From QNBT01 sp964563335 (GTDB taxonomy: Bacteria > Planctomycetota > Phycisphaerae > Sedimentisphaerales > Anaerohalosphaeraceae), in contig CAZLWL010000119.1 of NCBI GenBank assembly GCA_964563335.1, forward strand, positions 1 through 6,007: DNA of 6,007 nt, in the 5' to 3' direction. A program made the translations under genes and the position numbers. Below the pieces are notes generated by a model. It was not told where the DNA came from and did not search any database. It saw only the letters and a program-made list of their open reading frames with translations. Of the stretch, positions 1 to 5,112 are shown piece after piece. Every line of letters starts with the position of its first letter. Position 1 is the stretch's first letter.

Positions 1-804
1 CAGGGTATGATGGACTGCAAGAAAGCGCTTGTGGAGACGGCAGGAGACATAGATGAGGCCATGGCGCTTTTGCGAAAGAAGGGTCTGGCGACGTTAGCCA
101 AGCGGGCGGGAAGGGAGACAACTGAAGGAAGGTTGGTCTGTAAGGCAGGTTCGGAGGGTAAGGCGGCGGCGATGGCGACGCTTTGCTGTGAGACGGACTT
201 TGTGGCCAAAAGCGATGATTTCATCGCAGCGGCGGACGCACTTGGTGAGTATCTGTTGGCTTGCGACAGTGATGAGGGACCTGGCAGTATTCTGGAGACG
301 TCTGTTGACGGCAGGAAGTTTTCAGAGGTTTTGACCGAGGCTGTGAGCAAGACGGGAGAGAAGATTGAAGTCGGTGATTATGCGAGGTACACCGTTGGGA
401 CCACAGGCGTTATCGGGACTTATGTTCACTTTAATAACAAAGTCGGTGCAATGGTTGAGCTCGAAGCCGGCGAAGTGGCGAAATCTTTGTCATCGGTGGC
501 TGCGGATATAGCCATGCACATCACGGCAATCAAGCCTGTGGCGGTGGACAGCGATTCAATTGACCCAGCGATAATAGAGAGAGAAAAGGAAATCGCCGCG
601 GAGCAGATGAAGAATAAACCCGCAAACATTATTGACAAGATTGTTGAAGGCAAAATCAGGAAGTTCTTCAAAGAGAATTGCCTTGCTGAACAGCCTTTTG
701 TGAAGGATGACAGCAAGACGGTGGCCGAGGTTCTGGCGGGCGCAGCTAAGCAGGCGGGAGGCCAGGCAAAGATAAAAAGATTTATACGATTTGAAATCGG
801 CTGA
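1..804 (+). CDS. tsf: Elongation factor Ts (EF-Ts), 5'-truncated by window edge
   Basis: EF-Ts is the cytoplasmic guanine-nucleotide exchange factor that releases GDP from EF-Tu so it can reload GTP during translation elongation. The visible 267 residues start in mid-gene: the reading frame is open from base 1, and the first residues (QGMMDCKKAL) match the family's conserved N-terminal GxGMMDCKKAL segment. About 15-20 residues, including the true start, are therefore missing, and the ATG at 7 is internal. Visible parts are the end of the UBA-like N-terminal domain (about 1-35), the EF-Tu-contacting TDFVAKSDDF motif (about 65-74), the AMHITAIKP segment (about 171-179), and the closing EQPFVKDDSKTV and KRFIRFEIG blocks. 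The protein stops right after FIRFEIG, so it lacks the C-terminal extension of the E. coli protein, as many bacterial EF-Ts do. It is probably the second gene of an rpsB-tsf operon. A rho-independent terminator follows 16 bases after the stop. Identity is very secure. Confidence 0.97.
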   Translation, partial: QGMMDCKKALVETAGDIDEAMALLRKKGLATLAKRAGRETTEGRLVCKAGSEGKAAAMATLCCETDFVAKSDDFIAAADALGEYLLACDSDEGPGSILETSVDGRKFSEVLTEAVSKTGEKIEVGDYARYTVGTTGVIGTYVHFNNKVGAMVELEAGEVAKSLSSVAADIAMHITAIKPVAVDSDSIDPAIIEREKEIAAEQMKNKPANIIDKIVEGKIRKFFKENCLAEQPFVKDDSKTVAEVLAGAAKQAGGQAKIKRFIRFEIG

Positions 805-818
805 AATGGCGGTATAAT
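791..818 (+). promoter_or_regulatory. Candidate sigma70-type promoter for pyrH
   Basis: A TTGAAA hexamer (791-796) and a perfect TATAAT (813-818) are separated by 16 bases, close to the sigma70 consensus. The -35 box lies in the last codons of tsf and the -10 box in the gap. The expected start point, about 5-8 bases after the -10 box, is 823-826, inside the 5' arm of the terminator hairpin. Transcripts starting there would lack part of that arm and should pass the terminator, which would let pyrH be transcribed apart from tsf. This rests on sequence match only. Confidence 0.55.
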
Positions 819-820
819 TG

Positions 821-853
821 GCATCGGCGGCGTCAGTTTCCGATGCTTTTTTT
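821..853 (+). terminator. Rho-independent terminator after tsf
   Basis: A perfect 7-bp stem, GCATCGG (821-827) with CCGATGC (840-846), encloses a 12-base loop and is followed at once by seven T residues (847-853). This is the classic intrinsic terminator layout, 16 bases beyond the tsf stop and before the preferred pyrH start. It probably ends the transcript that carries tsf. The loop is rather long, so termination may be only partial. Confidence 0.8.
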
Positions 854-869
854 GTATTCCGACGGGCAA

Positions 870-1586
870 ATGGGACAAATAAGGTACAAACGAGTGTTGT
901 TGAAGCTATCGGGCGAAAGTTTTTGCCGGCCGGGCGGGTTCGGGATAGAGGGCGAGGCCCTCGAATCTATTGCGGAAATGATCGCACAGATTTGCAAGCT
1001 CGGACCACAGGTTGCGATAGTTGTCGGCGGCGGAAATTTTCTTCGGGGCGAGACGTTTTCAAAGAAAAGCCATATCCCCCGAAACACGGCGGACTATATG
1101 GGTATGTTAGCAACGGTGATTAACGCGTGCGCACTGCAGGAGACTCTGGAAAGGCTCGGCCACCCAACAAGGGTTTTGAGCGCGATTGAGGTTGCGGCGA
1201 TTTGTGAGCCTTTTATACGGCGCAGATGCCTGCGTCACTTAGAGTTGGGTAGAGCGGCAATACTGGCCGGCGGGACGGGCAATCCTTTCTTCTCGACGGA
1301 TACGTGCGCAGCGCTTCGGGCGGCGGAGCTTGACGCTGATGTTATTATAAAGGCCACGAAGGTCGATGGTGTATATACGGATGACCCAATGAAAAATCCG
1401 GAGGCGAAGCTCATAAAGAAGCTGAGTTACGATGAGGTTCTGCAGAAGGGGTTGCGGGTGATAGACCCGGCGGCGATAAGCCTTTGCAGCGAGAACAACA
1501 TTCCCATTGTGGTTCTGAATATTTTCAAAAAGGGTAACATAACAAAAGCGATTTACGGGGAAGACATCGGGACGCTTATTAGTTAG
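870..1586 (+). CDS. pyrH: UMP kinase (uridylate kinase)
   Basis: This cytoplasmic enzyme phosphorylates UMP to UDP with ATP, an essential step of pyrimidine nucleotide synthesis. It belongs to the amino-acid-kinase fold, is usually hexameric, and is distinct from eukaryotic UMP/CMP kinases. Visible motifs, numbered from the ATG at 870, are KLSGES (12-17), the glycine-rich GGGNFLRG (53-60), TADYMGMLAT (73-82, nucleotide-monophosphate side), CEPFIRRRCLRHL (112-124), GGTGNPFFSTDT (134-145), KATKVDGVYTDDP (161-173) and the terminal GTLIS. At 238 residues it has the usual family length and looks complete. The frame is also open to an ATG at 843, but that codon lies in the 3' arm of the tsf terminator and would add nine residues not typical of the family, so 870 is preferred. 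No strong Shine-Dalgarno sequence precedes 870 (only GACGGG nearby). It sits between tsf and frr as in most bacteria. Confidence 0.96.
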   Translation: MGQIRYKRVLLKLSGESFCRPGGFGIEGEALESIAEMIAQICKLGPQVAIVVGGGNFLRGETFSKKSHIPRNTADYMGMLATVINACALQETLERLGHPTRVLSAIEVAAICEPFIRRRCLRHLELGRAAILAGGTGNPFFSTDTCAALRAAELDADVIIKATKVDGVYTDDPMKNPEAKLIKKLSYDEVLQKGLRVIDPAAISLCSENNIPIVVLNIFKKGNITKAIYGEDIGTLIS

Positions 1587-1611
1587 TATCTGTTGCCAAA
1601 AGCAACAGATA
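1587..1611 (+). other. Perfect 10-bp hairpin directly after pyrH stop
   Basis: TATCTGTTGC (1587-1596) pairs perfectly with GCAACAGATA (1602-1611) across a five-base loop (CAAAA). The stem begins on the base after the pyrH TAG. No T tract follows, so it is not a standard intrinsic terminator. It could protect the 3' end of the pyrH mRNA, act with the next hairpin in termination, or bind a protein. Structure is seen directly and function is unknown. Confidence 0.6.
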
Positions 1612-1617
1612 GTATTT

Positions 1618-1641
1618 AGCCCCGCCCGCCGGGTGGGGTTT
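1618..1641 (+). terminator. GC-rich hairpin with short T tail, candidate terminator of pyrH
   Basis: CCCCGCCC (1620-1627) pairs with GGGTGGGG (1631-1638) through eight pairs, one of them G-T, around a three-base loop. Flanking A1618-T1640 and G1619-T1639 can extend the stem. Only three T residues follow (1639-1641), and two of these are used if the stem extends, so it is a weak intrinsic terminator by the standard rule even though the stem is very stable. Its position 31 bases after pyrH fits termination or attenuation before frr. Confidence 0.45.
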
Positions 1642-1661
1642 CATACATATTTTAGTTATTT

Positions 1662-1683
1662 AGCCACGGCGCGCCGGGGTTTT
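1662..1683 (+). terminator. Second related GC-rich hairpin with T tail
   Basis: This segment is an imperfect copy of the hairpin at 1618-1641. Both are preceded by TATTTAGCC (1613-1621 and 1657-1665), carry a GC-rich core and end in GGGGTTT. Here AGCC (1662-1665) pairs with GGTT (1678-1681), with one G-T pair. One A-G mismatch separates this from CGG (1667-1669) pairing with CCG (1674-1676) around a CGCG loop. Four T residues (1680-1683) follow or overlap the stem base. It contains the 10-base palindrome CGGCGCGCCG. It is a weaker terminator candidate and may work in tandem with the first. Confidence 0.3.
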
Positions 1684-1721
1684 GACCGGTTTTAACGGAA
1701 TAGAAGCTTAAGAGAAAGAGT

Positions 1722-1756
1722 ATGAGTTGCCGGGACATATGACAACCGGGGTTTGA
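1722..1756 (+). other. Two tiny overlapping upstream ORFs in the frr leader
   Basis: ATG at 1722 opens a six-codon frame (MSCRDI) ending in TGA at 1740-1742. It is preceded by a purine-rich AAGAGAAAGAG that could serve as a ribosome site. Its stop overlaps a second ATG at 1739 in an ATGA arrangement, giving a five-codon frame (MTTGV) that stops at 1754-1756, three bases before the frr ATG. The chain could couple frr translation to termination and re-initiation. With such short frames, chance is a serious alternative. Confidence 0.2.
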
Positions 1757-1759
1757 GAG

Positions 1760-2320
1760 ATGCCTGTAAAAGAGATAATTGAAGAGCACAAGCAGCACAT
1801 GGCCAAATCGGTGGAATTTCTGCAGAGCGAACTGCGCGGCGTTCGGACGGGCAGGGCCTCGACCGGACTCGTGGAAAACCTTATGGTCGATTACTATGGC
1901 AGCAAGACGCCTTTAAGGCAGTTGGCGACTATCGCGACGCCCGCCGCGGCCACTATAGTTATTAAGCCGTTCGACCCGGCCAGCTTGAAAGATATTGAAA
2001 AAGCGATCAGAAACAGCGAGCTTAGCCTTAGCCCGATTGCAGATGGTAAGATTGTTCGGCTCAACATTCCGCCGTTGAGCGTGGAAAGAAGGAAGCAGCT
2101 TACGGGTCAGGTCAAGCAGATGGGTGAAAAGACCAAGGTCAGCGTCAGAAACATAAGGCGCGATGCCAATAAACGGCTTGACGAGGAGCAAAAGGGCAAG
2201 ATTATCACTGAAGATGAGCATGACCAAGGCAAAAAGGACATTGACAATCTGACGAAGAAATATACCGATAAAGTGGATGCGGTTATTAAGGCCAAGTCGG
2301 ATGAAATTATGTTAGACTGA
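1760..2320 (+). CDS. frr: Ribosome recycling factor (RRF)
   Basis: RRF acts with EF-G in the cytoplasm to split the post-termination ribosome into subunits after release of the peptide. The 186 residues match the usual length (about 185). Conserved blocks are VRTGRAS (28-34) and YYGSKTPLRQLA (45-56) at the junction of the long helical domain and the beta domain, IPPLSVERRKQL (103-114), and VSVRNIRRDANKRL (127-140) in the three-helix bundle. R133 in this last block corresponds to the functionally important Arg132 of the E. coli protein. The start at 1760 gives the normal N-terminus (MPVKEIIEEHKQHM). Only a weak GAGAGA precedes it, and two tiny ORFs lie directly upstream. The gap from pyrH is 173 bases with hairpins, so frr may have its own control. 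The next gene follows after 77 bases. Confidence 0.97.
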   Translation: MPVKEIIEEHKQHMAKSVEFLQSELRGVRTGRASTGLVENLMVDYYGSKTPLRQLATIATPAAATIVIKPFDPASLKDIEKAIRNSELSLSPIADGKIVRLNIPPLSVERRKQLTGQVKQMGEKTKVSVRNIRRDANKRLDEEQKGKIITEDEHDQGKKDIDNLTKKYTDKVDAVIKAKSDEIMLD

Positions 2321-2382
2321 TTTTCTATTAGTGGGCATCTGACAAGCCGGGTCAAAAGCAGCAAATCTCAAAAACTCTTTTT

Positions 2383-2389
2383 AAGGGGG
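2383..2389 (+). promoter_or_regulatory. Strong Shine-Dalgarno sequence of the AsmA-like gene
   Basis: AAGGGGG lies eight bases before the ATG at 2398 and is the best ribosome-binding site in the window. It fixes the start of the AsmA-like gene at 2398. The rest of the 77-base gap from frr shows no hairpin with a T tract and no convincing promoter, so read-through from frr is possible. Confidence 0.65.
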
Positions 2390-2397
2390 CTGGAACA

Positions 2398-5058
2398 ATG
2401 CGTACCGGCAGCAATTCTTTAAATACGGCGGGCAAGAAGGGACCAAGCAAAGTCAAGACGGTCAAGCGGATTGTAATAGTTGCAGTGGCATTCGTCTTGC
2501 TGCTTGTTCTTATTATCCCGGTGTATCTATCTTCCGAGAGCGGCAAGAGGTTCGTCGTCGGTAAGATAAACCGCTCTATCAGCGGCCGGGTGAAAGTGGG
2601 TGATTTATCGATAGGGTGGTTCAAGGGAATACGGGTGAAGGATTTGAGCTTTGAAAATGACACCGGGACCACTTCGGCGAAGGTTAAGGAGATTTCAACC
2701 AGGCCTCACTATGTATCGTTGTTGCTTGGGGTCGTGGCGCTTGGCGAAACTTTGATTGACGAGCCGCAGGTGATAATCAATGTCAGCCAAGGCAAAGACA
2801 AGACACTTAAACCCATTGTGCCGGCGGAGAAGAAGACCACTGAAAGGAAAGGGAAGGCCGGCGGACTGGCTCTGGCGAAGATTGACCTTACTGTAAAAGG
2901 TGGTGGCTTGACTATAAACCCGGCTTATGAAGATAAGGACGTGAAGGTATTGAAGGTCAGCAACATAGAATCGAAGGTGGATATCAATCCATTGGGCAAG
3001 AAATCAACCTTTGACGTGGCGCTGGCTGTAGCCGGCGGTCAGACAAAATCGAAAATCACTGCGAATGGGAATTTGACCCCAGCGGCGAAAAGGAGCTGGA
3101 CGTTAAAGGGAACCAGCGGCGATTTCACAGTAAAAGTTGACAATCTCGACCTGGAGACGCTTGGCCCTTTGTTTGCGCTGGCGGGCAGGGACATAGACGC
3201 AGCCGGCATACTCAACGGTGATATTACCGCCAGGATCGACAACGGCAGATTCGAAAGGCTGCAGGCAAGTGCTGTCCTGTCGGGCTTCAAGAAAGATATT
3301 CGGGGCAAAAAGGCAATGATTGCCGAGCCAATCAAAATGGATGCGCAAATATCTTCCGACGACAAGAATATTATTATCGATAAGCTCAACTTTACTTCGT
3401 CGTTTTGCACAGTTGACTGTACGGGTGTGATAAATTCGGTTGACTACGTTGCAACCGCAGACCTTGCCGGCTTGCAGGAATTTGCCGGACAGTTCGCAGA
3501 TTTTGGTGATTACACGGTGGCGGGCAATGTTAGAGAGAGCGGCAAGATTTCTTTCGGCGATGAAGAAATAACGGCCCACGGCCAAGCTGTGATTGAAGAT
3601 TTTGTTGTGAGCGACGGTAAAAGGGCGACGCCTGCTACTTCTGTAAAGATGGATTTTGAACTTGGTGTCGATAGGGACAAGGATATTCTGAATATCAGTT
3701 CCTTTCAAACAACGGCGGACATGGGACAGGTAAAAATCGCAGATTCGGTCGTGCCGCTGGGTGAGGGAGCGAAGCAGGAGCTTGGATTAAGGATTGAAGC
3801 GGACATTGATTTGAAAAAAGCCCAGCCCTTTATCGAACTCGTTAAGCCGCTTGCAGAAGGGATGGTGATAAGCGGCCAATTAAAGTCGGATCTTTCGGTC
3901 AGTAAGGACAAAGAGCGCTTGCGTGTGGCAACCGACTCAACACACATTACCGACGTTAGGATAGCCCAGCCGGGCAAAAAACCTTTTGAAGACAAACTGG
4001 TAAGGATTTTTGGAGATGTGATTTTAGATTTTGCTGAAAAGACGTATGAGGTCAGGGACTTGCGGATTGACGGTTCGCAGATAGACGTAACCGGCAATTT
4101 GACACAGACGAGCGTGGGAGACAAAACCAAATTGAGCGGCGAGGTCGAAGCCGAGTACGACCTTGCGGCGGTGAGCAAGATAGCCGGCGCGTTTATTCCG
4201 GAGGGGCTGGAGATGGAGGGCAAGCGAACCAGCAAGATTAGGATTGAATCGGTATATGCCACGGACAAAGAGGGAGCGCTGCTTGCGAATCTGAATACGG
4301 AAGCGAAATTCGGTTTCGATAAAGCAACATATAAAGGGCTGAACTTCGGGCCAACGGAGATGGAGATTAGGGTGAAGGAGGGCTTACTCACGATTGAGCC
4401 GTTTTCGGCGCCCGTCAACAACGGCAAGGTGAATCTGGCGGCAAGGGTCAACTTCAAAGAAAAGCCCATGCTGCTGGAGACGCCGGGGCCGATGCAGATA
4501 ATAGAGAAGGTTAATATCAACGATGAGACGAGCAGGCAGATGCTTATGTATCTCAATCCGATTTTCGCCGATGCAGTAAATGTTCGCGGGGTAGCGAATT
4601 TCCACTGTGAGAAGCTGAGCATTCCCCTTGCGGGGGCTACCAGGGACGACCTCGTGGTGGCCGGCACTGTAGCTATAGACCGGATGCGTCTGGAGGCATC
4701 GGATTTGTTGGGGCAAATTATATCGCTAACAGGCGGACGTGGTGTGGACATGACGATGCTGCCGACAAGATTTGTTCTGCAAAAGGGATTTCTGCGTTAT
4801 GATGACATGCAAATAAATGTCGGCGATAATCCGGTAAACTTCGCCGGCGTCATCGGCCTGGATAAACGCCTCGATATGAATGTGACACTGCCGTACAGGT
4901 TCGGCGGTGGAACGGTTAGGACCGGCGAAAGTGCCACAGACAGGATAACACTTCCTGTCGAAGGGACCGTGGACAAACCTGAGATCAATGTCCAAAAGCT
5001 GATTGAGACTGAAGCGCTGAAACAGGGCCTGAGACTGTTAGAGAAAGTACTTAAGTAG
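2398..5058 (+). CDS. AsmA/TamB-like envelope protein (large, inner-membrane anchored)
   Basis: An 886-residue protein with the architecture of the AsmA-like superfamily. It has a short basic N-terminus (KVKTVKR), one hydrophobic segment at about 24-44 (IVIVAVAFVLLLVLIIPVYL), and then the family's entry motif (residues 48-90: SGKRFVVGKINRSISGRVKVGDLSIGW and VKDLSFEN). A long body of alternating beta strands follows, predicted to lie outside the inner membrane. A Lys-rich low-complexity linker sits near 141-155. The C-terminal part holds YLNPIFADA (718-726) and the closing FAGVIGLDKRLDMNVTLPYRF (from 815), then GTVDKPEIN (856-864), typical of AsmA C-termini, and an amphipathic helix to the end. 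Known relatives (AsmA, TamB, YhdP, YdbH) act in phospholipid movement to, or homeostasis of, the outer membrane. The same role here is inference. It has three cysteines only (337, 341, 737). It is probably co-transcribed with the downstream yihY-like gene. The superfamily call is confident; no specific member name is justified. Confidence 0.82.
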   Translation: MRTGSNSLNTAGKKGPSKVKTVKRIVIVAVAFVLLLVLIIPVYLSSESGKRFVVGKINRSISGRVKVGDLSIGWFKGIRVKDLSFENDTGTTSAKVKEISTRPHYVSLLLGVVALGETLIDEPQVIINVSQGKDKTLKPIVPAEKKTTERKGKAGGLALAKIDLTVKGGGLTINPAYEDKDVKVLKVSNIESKVDINPLGKKSTFDVALAVAGGQTKSKITANGNLTPAAKRSWTLKGTSGDFTVKVDNLDLETLGPLFALAGRDIDAAGILNGDITARIDNGRFERLQASAVLSGFKKDIRGKKAMIAEPIKMDAQISSDDKNIIIDKLNFTSSFCTVDCTGVINSVDYVATADLAGLQEFAGQFADFGDYTVAGNVRESGKISFGDEEITAHGQAVIEDFVVSDGKRATPATSVKMDFELGVDRDKDILNISSFQTTADMGQVKIADSVVPLGEGAKQELGLRIEADIDLKKAQPFIELVKPLAEGMVISGQLKSDLSVSKDKERLRVATDSTHITDVRIAQPGKKPFEDKLVRIFGDVILDFAEKTYEVRDLRIDGSQIDVTGNLTQTSVGDKTKLSGEVEAEYDLAAVSKIAGAFIPEGLEMEGKRTSKIRIESVYATDKEGALLANLNTEAKFGFDKATYKGLNFGPTEMEIRVKEGLLTIEPFSAPVNNGKVNLAARVNFKEKPMLLETPGPMQIIEKVNINDETSRQMLMYLNPIFADAVNVRGVANFHCEKLSIPLAGATRDDLVVAGTVAIDRMRLEASDLLGQIISLTGGRGVDMTMLPTRFVLQKGFLRYDDMQINVGDNPVNFAGVIGLDKRLDMNVTLPYRFGGGTVRTGESATDRITLPVEGTVDKPEINVQKLIETEALKQGLRLLEKVLK

Positions 5059-5087
5059 GAATTGCCGGTCGCCGATTAAATAGAGTT

Positions 5088-5092
5088 AGGTG
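5088..5092 (+). promoter_or_regulatory. Possible Shine-Dalgarno sequence favouring a TTG start of the yihY-like gene
   Basis: AGGTG matches the 3' part of the consensus AGGAGGTG and lies five bases before an in-frame TTG at 5098. It is 20 bases before the ATG at 5113, too far to serve that codon. The only purine stretch nearer the ATG is GGGAACAG. The true start may therefore be TTG 5098, adding five residues (MWEQT). The frame is closed upstream by a TAA at 5077. Confidence 0.35.
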
Positions 5093-5112
5093 TCTTTTTG
5101 TGGGAACAGACG

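Larger units (their letters stand above)
1613..1683 (+). repeat. Imperfect tandem duplication of a hairpin-forming element
   Basis: Two units, about 1613-1641 and 1657-1683, start with the same nine bases (TATTTAGCC), have a GC-rich palindromic middle, and end GGGGTTT. The starts are 44 bases apart. The middles differ by substitutions and a small length change, yet both remain able to fold. This could be a local duplication of a terminator or two copies of a dispersed intergenic repeat. One window cannot decide between these. Confidence 0.45.

Noticed and set aside
7..9. ATG at 7 as the start of tsf
   Set aside because: The residues before and after it match the internal GxGMMDCKKAL motif, so the real start is upstream of the window.
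426..878. Antisense ORF (150 codons) opposite the 3' end of tsf
   Set aside because: Overlaps conserved EF-Ts coding sequence and the terminator; its sequence is a low-information shadow.
818..1123. Forward ORF (101 codons) overlapping the start of pyrH in another frame
   Set aside because: pyrH motifs are unmistakable in the other frame, and this frame begins at the terminator hairpin and has no family features.
1667..1676. Ten-base palindrome CGGCGCGCCG as a stand-alone operator
   Set aside because: It is better explained as the core of the second GC-rich hairpin, and no regulator context supports an operator.
1682..1710. Possible promoter for frr beginning with TTGACC at 1682
   Set aside because: The -35-like box is good, but no acceptable -10 box is found 16-18 bases downstream (the sequence there is AGCTTA-like).
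3103..3708. Antisense ORF (201 codons) opposite the AsmA-like gene
   Set aside because: No recognisable domain, no supporting ribosome site or promoter, fully within a well-supported + strand gene.
3705..4751. Long antisense ORF (348 codons) opposite the AsmA-like gene
   Set aside because: It is a composition shadow: its translation is Ser/Leu/Pro-rich without recognisable motifs, and the + strand frame has clear family features over the same bases.
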